In this document: positions 1 to 61,375 of the stretch, piece after piece
How the letters are laid out: the number at the start of each line of letters is the position of its first letter
Position numbering within the stretch: position 1 is the first letter of the stretch
DNA from: Schistosoma haematobium
Taxonomy: Eukaryota; Platyhelminthes; Trematoda; Strigeidida; Schistosomatidae
Assembly: GCF_000699445.3 (NCBI RefSeq)
Contig: NC_067195.1
Coordinates: forward strand, 18,361,287 to 18,425,286
DNA: 64,000 nucleotides
Direction of reading: 5' to 3'
Notes under the pieces: generated by a model
Seen by the model: only the letters and a program-made list of their open reading frames with translations
Database searches by the model: none
What the model was told of the DNA's origin: nothing
Position numbers and translations under genes: made by a program

Positions 1-240
1 TAGATTTAATTTATTGGTCGTATCACAATATCACAGATTCGTAACTGGTACTATTTTGTATTGTAAACTTCCTTAAAATGTTTATCAAAATTACCTAAAA
101 TCTTCATTCCGTTGAAAATAGTTTCGTTATAATGATTGTTGGATAGGAATAAAGAGGATTTCCTCTGAATTGTCGTTATATATACTGAGACGTGAAAATA
201 TAGTCTTTGGAAATTAATAATGATGATACTTATCATTGTG

Positions 241-316
<76 letters not shown>

Positions 317-469
317 GCGTTATTGTCATATTGGTTTAAATGATATGTATATAATCCACGCTTCTGTGTGTTTCTTTTGCTCTTCATTTCACATTTCATT
401 CTATACGTTGGACTCTAATGGATATTGCCATATCATGATCATCACTATTCACTAAACACCTCTTTATAG
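1..469. other. Intron upstream of ankyrin exon 1 of this window
   Basis: Non-coding, ending in the acceptor TTTATAG at 463-469. It contains an (ATT)n microsatellite at 242-316. The open frames that run through this repeat (poly-Ile or poly-Asn) are artefacts. The intron continues left of the window. Confidence 0.8.
242..316. repeat. (ATT)n microsatellite, about 25 units
   Basis: An uninterrupted trinucleotide run about 150 bp upstream of the ankyrin exon at 470. It is probably length-polymorphic. Confidence 0.97.
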
Positions 470-48830
<48,361 letters not shown>

Positions 48831-50697
48831 TAATTAGTCTATGACTGTTTATTCATCAATCTGTAAAATGTTTTAACCATAAACTTTATGTGTTAGGCTA
48901 ACAACGTGCTTGCTATTTATGGTTGTTGTAATGTTTGACCTATACATACTAATATATTTAGTAACTTTTCTCTCTATTCATTTTCTTCATCATGTAAGTA
49001 CAGTAATTATCTATATTGTGGTGTTTTTTACCAATCAGTATACGATTGTATAAATTGTTCCTTCGATTTTTATTATCACCATTGCTTTAGTTCACAGTTG
49101 TATTTCGAGGTAGATATGCTGACTAGAATTCTTTGAAGTTCAACGACGAACCCACTGGAACTTTTATCTACAAGTGTTAGCTGCTTTATACTGATTCAGG
49201 TTTCATTAGCTCATACTGGGAACAGTTCAACATTAGTAAGCACGTTATTGTTGAATCGATTGGTGAAAATTGACTTCGTGTATAAGAACATTACTATAAT
49301 ATTATCAATATAACGAAGTTAACCGATTATTCAATCCACGAATTTCCACTATTCCGCTTTGAAACTACTCAGTCACTGTTAATACTAGTAAAGTATCATT
49401 CAATATGAGAACGTATTAGGTGTTTTAAGATCCGTTAAGTTGTGTTGATCGTTCTAAACTAATTGGAAATATCTATCGACGACTGACTATCATGCATTAT
49501 TTTATGTACAAATAAGATCTATCTTCGATATAAATTACAAAAATAAACCTGGTTACCGGCTTTGATTTTATTTATTTTTATAAAGTTTATCACTATTTGT
49601 AGCATATTCTGCTGCTATGATTATTATTTGTCCCAATCTGTTCAGCGTACTTGATACTAACACTATTTTCACAAAATTCTCACTTTCATCAATTTTCTTT
49701 CTAGAATAATCTTGGTTGCTTTGTCGTGTATTTTACTTTTCATAAAAATGGAGATTATTTCTTTTTTATATTACACGAATCGAGAGTTCTCCGTGTTTGT
49801 GATGCTAGGTAATTGAAGATAGTCAACAGAAAACCGTTGACCTAGGTTTCTTGCTGATTGGCACGCATCAGCAAGGTGTACCTTTTTATCCTGATAGAAT
49901 AGAACCTGCGTCACTCAGCTTCAGTATTTAAAGTTGCCACTGAGTTATTCGGCCAGTGACTGACCTATAAACTGATGTCTATAATGTAACAACGGAATCT
50001 GATTAGTGCTGAAGGACTAGAAAAATATAACACTGGTCGTTTCTCTGCAATCAATCAGTTGTTTGCACATTGTCCTTTGCAAAGGTTGAAAAATAGGTTA
50101 ATCGACTGGCTAAGCCTCATTCGAACTATGATTGGCAATGTTCATTGTGTTTCAATAGTAGATTAAGTGAATTTCGTAGTGTTTGTTTTACATACATGGG
50201 GGGGTAGCTCATCATGAGCAACAGTTCAGTTGTTGTGTAGACTTCACTCTGAGCCACAAATTGTTCACTAATATTGCTATACTACTGTTATGTTGACTTA
50301 TTTAACATTTTTAAGTTATTTTACATTTGGAATTTTAGTGTTTAGTATTGATCTGTACTCATATGTGTAGTTGCATGTTATTGTGACAGATATTTATACG
50401 AAAGCATACATGTATTTGTTGCAGAAAATAAACTAAACGTGTTTAAGGTTTTATACAGATGTATATAGTTCGGTAAGATTTCTCAACAGAATTGATCTTT
50501 TGTATGCAATTCCTTGACACATTTTGTATTAACACGATTGAGACCTCTTATGTTTGTCTTTTGAACATTCATACTAATCAATAATAACAATGTCTTGGAA
50601 ACTGTCTTAAAACAGTTAATATACAATATATTCTTCAGCAATCTTCTTTTTTTTAGTCTAAATAATTGACTGCATTTCTTTCGTCCGATGGTTACCT
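48831..50697. other. Ankyrin 3' UTR and intergenic DNA
   Basis: The probable 3' UTR starts here. The interval 49830-50000 is less AT-rich but not assignable. No gene was recognised. Confidence 0.65.
49542..49547 (+). terminator. Possible ankyrin polyadenylation signal
   Basis: The first AATAAA after the ankyrin stop codon, 712 nt downstream. Tentative without transcript data. Confidence 0.35.
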
Positions 50698-50705
50698 ACT
50701 TACTC

Positions 50706-51067
50706 CAGCATACGCCGCCCATCAGAATTCACCATGGAACTCTGTCCTGGAACAATCCTTTCATTTGCTGTCATGTACTATTCGTTCTCCACATATCTAC
50801 CTTCGATTCTCGACATCATGTGTTCTTTAGTGTGCCTCATTTCTTCTGGCCTTCAGAACTCGAAGTTTTAACTTGCCTCATGATGTAATTTGTTTATTTG
50901 CTCAATGTATGTCCTACCCACCTCTAGCGTCTTACCCTAATTTCCTCTTCAAGTGAAGGCTGGTTATTTGTCTGTCACAGTAGGTTGTTGCTGATGATAT
51001 CCGACCAACGGACTTGGATTATCTTGCATGGATAACTGTTTATAAATACTTGCACTTTTTTGATGAT
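50706..51067 (-). mobile_element. Decayed RTE C-terminal fragment, copy 1 of a 362-bp direct repeat
   Basis: On the minus strand stretches such as QPSLEEEIRVRRWRWVGHTL and LFQDRVPWRILMGGVCW are readable between stops. This is the C-terminal region of an RTE reverse transcriptase. The whole interval recurs at 54433-54794 with a constant offset of 3727 and no difference that I can see. Confidence 0.75.
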
Positions 51068-54000
51068 AATTGTGATAGTTCTCTAAAATTCAGCTCCATA
51101 CAATAGAACTGTCTTGATGTTAACTGACAGTTGTTTTGAGTTCCATAATTCATCTATTGTTAGCTAGTTATTAATAGTATACCAATTTCACGGAGATTAG
51201 ACAATAGTAATTTTGCCTTGTTTAATCTTTATCATTTAGTCACAAGACCTTTTCTTTTACTTTTTTTCATCAACATCTACATAATTTTATTAAGTAATAT
51301 TGTGTAATAGTTCTTTCCCTTGTTTTCTTCATTTTTATCTGAATATATTTAGGTGAGTAAATGACTTGAGGAATATTTATACAAATATGGGTGTGGTACA
51401 TAGTATAAAACCATCCCGTTAACTGTTCAGTGTGTCGTGGATATATATATACCATATTGTGTCATTGTTTTCCTTTCTATGTTATTTAAACCGTTTTCTT
51501 TTTTTCGATTTGAAGTACTTTGTTGAATAACTATAGTTATTACTCGCACTTATAGTGTTATATGATGGAACATTTCGTATTTAGTAGTAATAACCATAGC
51601 TTTATTTATATTTAGATATAAAAAAGGTTTTGTGTTTACCTTTTCTGTTTCGAATGAATTGTTTTTTTTTCTGAAAGAAAAACACAGCTGAACTTTAAAA
51701 TAAAACAATATTATGGAAGGAAAATATCGTACATTTGAAATTTACTGTTAAAAAGCAATAAAAACTACGTTTTCATTGTAAACTGTTGATGTTGATGATC
51801 CTTTATCAAAGAATTTATTCGTTCAGTTGTTGTGGAATAGTTTTTATATAAATATAGTTTTACAGACGTGAACGCATATCACAGACTTGGACTAAAGACT
51901 GTTATTTATAATCTAATTTTTCAACAAGCCTTCCCATGTATTTTTCTTGTTTGTTTTTCCTGGTTGTGTACTATCTCTGCTTGTTCATAATAATAAAAAT
52001 ACAACAAGTAATTTTTTTTCAATCCAATCTTACAGTTAGTCGGCTTTTTTTTGTTCTGAGCATGTTTACTTGGAAGCATTCTTTGTTTTTTGTCTGTCAC
52101 CAAGTGGGGGAAAAACCTTGTAGAAATTGTCACTGAATTACGTAATTCTATGCACTTTCTCTATTGTTTTTTTTTTTACGTCACTAAAACAAAACAAAAA
52201 ATAACCAAAAACTGACTCTGTATGTTTTTTCTTTGTATTAGTTGTATCAGCTACAATTGTTTTGTGTTTTTCTTATTCGTTTGTTTTATAATAACGTTTT
52301 TCCGCATGTGTATTTTATTTCCTTTCCTGTGTTTATTTATTATTTGCATGTTGCAAATTCCTCAATAACACATTTGGTATTATTGCACAATTATTTTTTA
52401 AGAATTTAGCTTTGTGCTTCGTTTAAAAATTAATTAACAATTATTATCTTTATTTACTTTCAGTCTTTATAAATTGTTCTGTTCGGTAATACTACAGTAT
52501 ATATGTGTTTAATCCCTCTCCCTCTATGTATGCTACGCGTTATCATCAATTGCTATTGTAGTCATTAATACTATCATAAATTGTAATTTTTCTTACCTTC
52601 TGTAGTCGTATGATCAGGATGCTTTTCTGTCCTCTTTACATGGTGGATTTAACTCCACTGACGTAATTGTTTGTTTGTATCGAGTTAAAAGTCTGAAATT
52701 AACTCTTTCCTGATCGATTTAAAAAGCAATAGTTTATGGTAATGTTATTTTTCGATAGAATTCACCATAGCTCGTCTATGGAAATGAAAACACTACTTTT
52801 CATGCGTACCATGAACTAGTGAGTGAGAAGACTGACTAGCACCTTATTTTATTCGTTTCCTGGAGTATACTTGTGTTTTTTAGTTATGTTTTAAATAAAG
52901 TAGTCTATATTAGATTAACACTTAAAATTATGGGTTTCAAAAAGTTAGTAGTCGGTAAACGTCTACTCTATCGTTGGATGATTTGTTCCAGACTACCGAA
53001 ATCCCCTGTTATGTTCTTAGGAATATTCTAACCTGGTTGGTGAGAATACATAAGACTTGTCAGGTGAAAAGTCATTTATAGAATACTGTACGTCAAAAGT
53101 AAGTCATATATTTATCTTCAGTAAGACAGCAAAGGCGCTTAACTTCCAGAGTCACTACTCGTATAGCAAGTCTTCTTGGGGTTATCCGTTTGGTAATTCT
53201 AAGGTCCTTTCCAAATATACTTAAGTAATCTTTTAGACCAAGAGTAACAGTCGTCCTGACATTCTCCAGCTATGCTATGTGTAAGATGGTTTATATGTTG
53301 ATCGTAGAAAACGTTGATTTCACAGTTCATGATGCTCTTAATGTTCAAGCTGAGAAAAAGCCATATTATGATATAGTATTTACTTATAACTCATTGACTT
53401 TTGGACCATTCTAGGTTTAAGCTGAGAATATAATTAAATAAAAGATTTAGGTCTGGGTATTTATAGATGTTGGCGTCTGTTGAATCAACATCATATTTCA
53501 GCCAATCCGTTAACAACATATTATGCTACCAACTAATAGTAGCACGCCACGTCGGAATTCTAGAACGTTCCATCATACTCTGATTTTCTAGGACCCTTCG
53601 GCTCCTTTTGGGCCTCTGGAGGCTCCGTTGAAGTTCTCCGAAAGCCGACTCAACACTAATACTACCTTAGAACTAATTCTCAGATTGCTAGTCTTCATTT
53701 CGTTTCGTTCAACCAGATTGATAAACTATGCTCAGTAGTTTATCATCCATGAAGCAAATAATCAGTTCATATTGTTATTCCATTCAGCCCCTACTTGATT
53801 ATTATCTAGTTTCCAATATAAGCTCGGAAAGCTATTGTTTTTTTCTTGTCTGTCGTTTAATTCTTTATTATCAAGTCTTATAACACGGAAAAAGATAAAT
53901 GGCTACTTGAAATTCTGTTAGTCAAAGCTGTGCGAATTCCTCTTACCAAGGTATGAAGGTTACTTTTGTGAAGTTACATGTGCAACCTCTCAATACCTAC

Positions 54001-54432
54001 CGTTATTAAGTTTTTATGATACCTACGAAACTTCAAAAAATATGGCAATCAAGATTGACTGAAACAAATCCTTTAGTATACTAGAATACAATAAACGGGT
54101 AGGGTTTCGATACATATATCATATTCGTCTTCTTGGGAATAACTGAGGAAAAAAACATCAATACCATGAAGACGGGGTTTCAAGGTAAATACACCCAATC
54201 ACTAATATCTCACGTTGGCTTAGGAAATGAAAGAACTGCGTTTTTATTAATCTGTTCCTAGTGTTTGCTCAACACATTTTTATGAGAAGTAGGCCAAATA
54301 CATGTTATTGATTGAGGATAGGATTAAGCGAGTTGTGACTTCTGTTAAATTAATTAAGAGTCCTTAAAGAAGAGGACGAATATAAAACAACGTACTAAAC
54401 ATCCAGGCGAGCTGCTATTACCGTTCGTGGAA
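51068..54432. other. Intergenic AT-rich DNA between the two 362-bp repeats
   Basis: Contains a homopolymer- and TTTT-rich stretch (about 51640-52450) and copy 2 of the LTR-like repeat (53455-53666). No gene was recognised. Confidence 0.7.
53455..53666. repeat. 190-bp LTR-like interspersed repeat, copy 2
   Basis: Core 53468-53655, beginning TGTTGGCGTCTG and ending GACTCAACA. Same orientation as copy 1 at 27805-28020, with scattered substitutions. No clear target-site duplication is visible beside the core. Confidence 0.7.
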
Positions 54433-55470
54433 CAGCATACGCCGCCCATCAGAATTCACCATGGAACTCTGTCCTGGAACAATCCTTTCATTTGCTGTCA
54501 TGTACTATTCGTTCTCCACATATCTACCTTCGATTCTCGACATCATGTGTTCTTTAGTGTGCCTCATTTCTTCTGGCCTTCAGAACTCGAAGTTTTAACT
54601 TGCCTCATGATGTAATTTGTTTATTTGCTCAATGTATGTCCTACCCACCTCTAGCGTCTTACCCTAATTTCCTCTTCAAGTGAAGGCTGGTTATTTGTCT
54701 GTCACAGTAGGTTGTTGCTGATGATATCCGACCAACGGACTTGGATTATCTTGCATGGATAACTGTTTATAAATACTTGCACTTTTTTGATGATGGTCGA
54801 CAAATTTCCCTGGCACTGATAATAGTGTGATATCTCTTTAATTCTCACACTAAAACCTCCCCCCTTTGGTATCCTTCCCGGTCTGTTGATACGTGTTTTT
54901 CCTTCGAAATCTTTCTGAAGAGAGTGTGGAGCATGTTTGTAGTTATCTCTATGTCTGACTTAAGTGCTTCAGCTGGTGTGTTGTCTGGTTCTGTTGCTTT
55001 CTCATTCTTGATTTATCTGATGAATATGCTGATTTCTTCGATTATTAGCGGGATAGCATCTCCAGTAAGTTCTGTGTAGTGTTTCGATGTCCAAGGTTTT
55101 CAGTCTGGTTTACTATTGTTTCCTGTTAGTTTTTTCGTTGTAATGTTGTTTCATATTTCCTTCTCGTACAGTTTTTACCGCTGTCGTTGTTAACTCTTCC
55201 ATAGACTATCACTTCTCAACTCTAATACTCTTCTTCAATCGTTTGTTTGCTCCTGCGTATTCGGCCTTTGCCTTGGCTTTTTTTGCTCTTGTTCGATTGC
55301 TGTTTATTACTGTCTTTTTATTCTCTTTCTTGATTTGTGTCCAAGGTTTCGATGTAGATCCATTATTCCAGTGCTTCTTGCAGTTCAACACCTGGCATGT
55401 TGAAGTTAATACTTCTTTGAACCCTTCCTCGTTGATCTCCATAGTGGCCTCCTTTTTAAGTATATGTTGT
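54433..55470 (-). mobile_element. Decayed RTE fragment with internal deletion (copy 2 of 362-bp repeat plus RT and connector)
   Basis: Bases 54433-54794 repeat 50706-51067. The sequence then jumps to an upstream part of the same kind of element. On the minus strand EKHVSTDREGYQRG and TCSTLFRKI lie in the reverse-transcriptase finger region. The frame 55209-55442 reads the connector (NKKTVINSNRTRAKKAKAKA, YAGANKRLKKSIR). The catalytic palm is missing, so this is an internally deleted remnant. Confidence 0.72.
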
Positions 55471-56539
55471 AAGGCTTAAAACTTGTTGCTGAAACCTATG
55501 TTGCATTGATTGAGTCTATCAGTATCTGGAAGGAAAACCGTATTAGATATTTTTAATGCTGTTTGTGTAGTTGTCCAGTGTGAAGAAGATGCCACCAGAG
55601 CTAAAAAAGAGAAGCATCAGACCCCGCTGAAAGTAACGTATCAATCCCCATCAATATACTAAATTCACCCAACACATGCTCAACTAAACGCGTGACGATC
55701 GGCGCCACAACATGAGCTCGTATATAAACGAACTTAATAATAATTGCTAGTACCCCAGTATCTGTTAACAGTAAGAAAGAGTGGGTAAGAGTTGATAAGA
55801 GAAAATATTTTCATTATTATTATTCACAAACAGCTCATTGGTAAACAGTTGTTGTAAAGAAGTTATTTTTTGTTTCTTCAGAGATGCAGTAATACACAAG
55901 TCTCAATAATATTAGCATGATATTTGCCATGTTTAGACAGGTTCTGTGGAATTGAGGAGAACATTCAGTTGGCTCCAAAGAAGGAAACGGGAAAAAACGA
56001 AGGACGTAAACGTAAAATGTGAAAGCAACTTAATAAACGTGTTTGTGAAAACGGATTAAGAGTAAGAGGCGATGTGCGTATTGCCAAATGAGTAAAAAAG
56101 GAAGAAAAAAGGAAAATAAATAAACCAACTGCGAAATATGTCATTATCGCAGTAGGATTTTACGGTAGAGTGCGAGTTTGTGCAGAAGTAGTTCAGAATG
56201 ATGCTATAAAAGTTTCAATTATTCGGAAAGGATAATCTAATGTCAATATGTATGAGTCGTATATACGTGGTGAAGATTAAATGAATCTGAGAAGTTAATT
56301 TATTTAAGTGTACCGTGAGATAATCAGCTTTTAGTTATAGACTTTGGATGTTAAGGAATAATATATGTTTAGAAGGATAAGAAGAGATAAAAAGAATATC
56401 TAATGTGTTGAGGGGCCAATAATGATATTAATAATAGTAATAATTACAGATATGAACATAAGTAGACTTCACACATTATGAACAGAAAGGAAATAAAATA
56501 GACGTGAAATTCTTCAAAGGTTACATTTCGCTTTTCAGT
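55471..56539. other. Intergenic; possibly 3' UTR of the CR1-like element
   Basis: AT-rich with short ATT and AATAAT stretches near 56430-56460. No coding frame was recognised. The part next to 56540 may be the 3' UTR of the minus-strand CR1-like element. Confidence 0.5.
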
Positions 56540-59500
56540 CAATTAGATGGGTGACGGACCTTATTTGTATAAATCATTATTAAACACATTGATATTCAAT
56601 AGGTGACACAATCCACTTTCAGAAAGAAAATCATCAAGGAGACTTCTGAACCAGGTTGTAGTTTCACTGCAAGGGAGGTTCACTGGCAGTCTGTTCCACA
56701 TGGTTGGGTAGCAAATAACGAAAAAATTCTGCCGTAAATTTGTGTGGGTTCTTGGAATCGCTAGGATGTTTTCCTTATTGAGTAGATTGTGGGATGATAT
56801 CATAGGGTATGAAAGGGTAGATACCGAAGAATAGGAAATACCGTTAATAGGCTGGAAGATTTTAATTTAACACGTCTGATTCAGATAGGTTCTAACTTGA
56901 GATGTTGAAATCTTTGGTCGTAATCCTTGTTGCCTGAACATCTCAAAACAGCTTTTGTTAATCGCCTTTGAATTTTCAATTTTCATTAATTCATTACGCT
57001 TGCAATTGCTGTGAACTAGATTACTACATTCAAGAATGGACAATATACATTTTTTGTACAGTAATATTCTCGATCCGATGTTATTGGGGCTTATCATTAT
57101 GGATCCAAGGGGCTTTCTAGCGTCGGATACTTGAGATGCAATGTGCCATATCTCATATTCAAGTCACGAACAGTGATGAGAGGTTTAGGTGTACATTTGT
57201 GTAACCAGATTTAGGTTAAGGCAGCAGCTAATGTGAATAAACCACTTTTGTCAACATTCAGTGGTAGGTTCTAAGACAGTCCATTCGTATAACTTGTTTA
57301 TTTCTTCTTAGATTATCGCTGATATATGGCTTTCTTTGGTAGGAGAAGAGAAGGAATAAACCGCTCTCAAGTCATTGGCAAAAAGGAAGGGTTTACCGTG
57401 TTAAAAGAGTGATCACACATCCTAATTCGTAAGGAGGAAGAGTGATGGACCAATCACACTTCCTCGTATAACCCCACTGGTTACATTCGCAGGTTTAGAG
57501 CAGCAAGATTCAAAGCGGTTGATTTGACTACGTTCTTCTAAAAAAGATTTGAGCCAAGATAAAATGGGAGTCTGTATGCCAAATGAAGAGAGACTTGGAA
57601 GAAGTTTGTGTGAGACACTGTCGAAAGCCTTACTAAAATCGAAGTAAGGAATTATCACTGACTGACCAACATCTCATTCCCGGGTAATTCGATCAACATA
57701 TTTCAGGTGCAATGTGAAGCATGAGAGTTTAGTCATAAACCTGTGTTGGGATAGGTTAATCAGACTAGCTGAAAGTAAAAATGATAATAGCTGTTTGTGG
57801 ATGATTTAATAGCACGGATGTTAAAATAATGTGCCTATAGTTAGTAATATCACTACATGATCCCGTTTTGAATCCGGGGGTGATAAGAGATGTTTTCCAT
57901 ACAAATGGATAGGCCCCATATTCCATAGATAGGTTGAAAAGTCATAAATAAAAAAATTGGAATTCTCTACTACCATATTTCACAAACGATGAAGGAATCC
58001 CGTCTGGTCCATCATCATAAGACTTTGTCAGGGCAGCTATGACCTGTTTGACGTTGTTGGGTGTGAAACCAATTTTGGATAGGCGTCTTGATGTCAACAT
58101 TGAAAATATATTGATAGAGGTTTCAGTTTCAGTGTTGTATCATAGCAAGAAATGATAGCTGAATTGTGTATCAGGGTCGTCAACAAAGTTTTAAAAGTAT
58201 TCTGGCCCTTATTAGCAATACAAGCCACATGGCCAATAATTGGAGCTGTGCAATCAAGGCAATATATCAGGTTGTAATATAGATTGGAAAGCTCAATGTC
58301 AATATAATTTTTGTGGTAAAATAAGTTTCACATGGTAAACACTGAATAAGAGTTTCAGCCCATTTCCTGGTTTGTTGGTCAAAATGTCTGCTCTGGTACA
58401 TCATTGAAGCTTTAGAGTTTAATTGTATGGCGTTTAAAGAATGAATAATGCCCAATATAACTTTATGATCACTCATAAATAAGTCATGATTGATACTCAC
58501 TGAGATAGAGCCAGTGTTAATTGTAAACATTAGATAAAGTTTATCATTCCTTCTAGTCAGCTTTCGGACTTGTTGGGCCCATCCACACAGTTCTCTTGTT
58601 TCAACTTACTTGTTTTATCGGCGTGGTACCGAAATCAATTCCACATGATCTTCGGTGTGTTAAAGTCACCTCCGATGACTTTGGACGTATGCGGGTGGTG
58701 CAAAGAATTGAAAAATATGTTTGTTAACGATCTGTCAGAGTTAATAACCGCATGGAGTGAGCTGTTTATGCATCCCACCAGTAGATAATTTTGCCACCCA
58801 CAATTTACGGTAACCCAAGTTGAGTCATCCATAGCATAAAGACATTGATTCTCAAATTTACATGCTTGAATGTTCAAAGGAACATCTATAGTTGTACCAC
58901 CTCCTATGTTATAGCGTCTATCGGTTCGAAAATAAACTTAGCTATCTCCGTGTAAGGAATGATCAGATATGGATGATTTGCACCACGTTAAATATAATGG
59001 TTGGATTTAAAATTATTGAAAGGGTTTTTAATGAGTACGTTTATTGGACAGAGTGTGGGCATTGAATGGAAGAATAAGAAACTGAGAGGCATTATGATGT
59101 ATCAGGTTAAGATATAGATCACCAGTATTAGTTTTATGAGTACTCTTGAAATCGGCTAGTGTAAGAATTGTGTTATGATGGGAAGTAGATTCAACAATAT
59201 TTTCAGCATTTGCAACATATTCATTGTCGGCAGCAGGGAAGCCGGCGCAAAAATGTCTCTGATTGCTACTGACTGTAATAGTCATGGTGTCCATCTTGGG
59301 GGCCGGACCAAGAAGGCTATCAGTTCTGTGTATGCAACTAAGTAGCCGTTTACATTTCGAACTACTTCCTGTACCTGATATGGGTGTAGCATGTTCCAGA
59401 TATTTATTTCCAAGGTTTTTGGCTTGTTTTAACTCCTTTGTAATTTGGGGCGAATCGAGTGTTATTAAACAGTCTTGCGGTGATTCGCAGGGTTCGAATA

Positions 59501-59560
59501 TATCGACGTCTAGTGTGTGGTCAGTTCGCACGGTGAGGAGGAACTAGGCTACACTAGGCA
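56540..59560 (-). mobile_element. Decayed CR1/jockey-type non-LTR retrotransposon
   Basis: Minus-strand remnants in element order. 59028-59531 is an upstream frame. 58635-58877 is endonuclease-like, with VIGGDFN and SDRSLTNIF. 58267-58530 is a later endonuclease or linker part (SVSINHDLFMSDHKVILGII, with the SDHK motif). 57422-57658 is reverse-transcriptase motif A, DFSKAFDSVSHKLL, and motif B, VTSGVIRGSVIGPSLFLL, with Q of RQGS replaced by R-G-S. 56867-57097 and 56561-56803 are the C-terminal part (PTMWNRLPVNL). Many stops; inactive. Confidence 0.78.
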
Positions 59561-60673
59561 AAATCAGAGACATGTGCTTTCGGTTTAATATGAAGATCAT
59601 AGTCCCAGCTGAAACAAGGCTATCGCCTAACATTACGAATGGAATATTGAGCTTGCAAGTTATAACACTTTTCAGGTATGATGCACAAAACTGGAGGTGG
59701 AGTGGCGATATACTTTAACAGTCACTTCAAAGCCATAACATTACACAGTATCGAGTTACTCTAGATTGCGGAATCATTCAGGTATGCCCTCACTTCTTAT
59801 CACTAAGAATCGCACACATATAGGATTCTCTCTCAGCCGAACTGACTACGGTCCCCTCAGTTGATGGATTAAGAGGACACTTGACAAATAAATAATCGTC
59901 TATGGACTAACGTTTCACTCTTGTACCAGATGTGTCTAATGCAGGTTTCATAACTTATTACGGTTATCATTTCAGAATACCGGTAACTACCTCCTATCTC
60001 TTTTATTATCATTACCGTTCCACTCTTATTTCTTCATTTCTGTCTTCTTGTATATTATCAACTACTTGACTTATTTGTTGTTCTTGAAACGATGGTCTTC
60101 TTTTAGGACTCGAATTATCACTATTATTTTCACATTGCATTCAACCGCCTTACCAGACTATCTACTGGTATCCAGAACCCATTTTGCCCTGGGACAAACA
60201 TACTCACTCGAATTAAAAAATATATACGAATTCACAAACAACTGCCAGACTGATTGGGATTAACGTAGTCGAGTGGCCACACTATCATCCACTGGACATA
60301 ACCAAATAACTAGGACCGCACCAAAATTACAAGAAGAGAGAATGGAGAAATCAGTTGATTTATGCGTATCACGATCAAAATTCTACACTATTGACTTTTT
60401 GGTTCGATTTACAGGCTGTCCTAATTCCAAGTTCACGTTATTTCTGACTGCTTTCAATTGCTTTCGTTTTGAAATGTAACTGAATTCTGTATGCTTACAG
60501 ACTCATTAACTCAGTTTTCCCCATATTTTTTTCTTCAAACAGTCCCACTCATCCAAATACCACTCCACTACACAAAATATCCTCAGGTCAAATTCAAACT
60601 TACCAATGACTGGACGTAACAACATAAGCTAAGGACAAAGATATTGGATATTGGGAGGGCGGTATTTGAAAAA
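59561..60673. promoter_or_regulatory. Upstream region of the NCBP1 gene
   Basis: Non-coding as far as I can tell. It separates the CR1 remnant from the NCBP1 start codon and must contain its promoter if the gene is functional, but no motif was identified. Short open frames at 60048-60479 have no recognisable family. Confidence 0.4.
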
Positions 60674-61375
60674 ATGAGGCGGAAGCGGCGTTCCGATTCG
60701 TTTGATGAAGATGGTATTTCTGAAACTTCGACTTACTTAGTTCTGATTAAGACTTTAGATCAAAAAGAGACAGGACAGAACCAGATACGATTGAATCTCT
60801 CATATATCGAATAGGGTTCAAAGTACTATATCTTTTGATGCTCATGAACTTCCTAGGACCTTTCTAATATAGAACGGGATATTGGAGAACTCGCGTCAGT
60901 TATTCTAGCAGATATCCCAAAGAATGGAGAGGGCCTTTTGAAAGTTCTGAGCAATTGGTATTTTCCGATTTACTTATGATCCTTTTAGTGTAAAGAATGT
61001 TCCAGAACGAATACTAATTTACGCAACGTTAGTTGGGTTGCTGAATCTGAAAAATCGATCGTTTGTCGGCCAAGTATGTATCACATATTGGTAAAAACAA
61101 TTCTTTAGTTGATAGAACTTCTACAGCGAGACCTGAAGGATGCTATTAGATCGGCGAGTTTTGAGGATGCTAAATATATAGTATATGATGTGGTTTTGCT
61201 TTCATTACTTGTCTAGGTTTTGTTCTTGTCAGTATCTGTTAACTGTCATACTGTTCAGAAAGCATCCATTCTCGGTCTGTACGAAAATTTTGCTGAAGTC
61301 ACTCTTGATGCAGGACGAAGTTCTCAGGCTCGAACTGATTGGTACACATACGTGATTCTTTACGGTCTACCATAC
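60674..61375 (+). CDS. NCBP1: Nuclear cap-binding protein subunit 1 (CBP80), 5' exons
   Basis: NCBP1 is the large subunit of the nuclear cap-binding complex. With NCBP2 it binds the m7G cap of Pol II transcripts. Proposed exons: 60674-60713, 60779-60822, 60857-60957, 60989-61073, 61109-61180, 61217-61375; the sum is 501 nt, 167 codons in one frame. It starts MRRKRRSDSFDED (a basic, NLS-like N-terminus). IESLIYRIG, IGELASVILADIPKN, VPERILIYATLVGLLN and DLKDAIRSASFEDAKYI follow, and then VNCHTVQKASILGLYENFAE and RTDWYTYVILYGLPY. This is the start of the first MIF4G domain. All introns are GT/AG: 65, 34, 31, 35 and 36 nt. The first acceptor is uncertain. Family members are about 790 residues, so most of the gene is missing here. 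The next donor is GTAAGT at 61376. Confidence 0.88.
60823..61216 (+). other. Cluster of four ultrashort introns in NCBP1
   Basis: Introns 60823-60856, 60958-60988, 61074-61108 and 61181-61216 (34, 31, 35 and 36 nt). Each begins GTA and ends CTAG or TTAG. Removing them restores exact colinearity with NCBP1 proteins and removes every stop. Very short 5' introns are a known property of schistosome genes. Confidence 0.85.

Noticed and set aside
51..399. Open frames rich in Ile or Asn on the minus strand
   Set aside because: They are translations of the (ATT)n microsatellite, with no start context or homology.
60674..61375. NCBP1 fragment as a processed pseudogene
   Set aside because: A retrocopy would lack introns. 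Here the stops lie in segments with GT...AG ends, and removing them restores the protein exactly.
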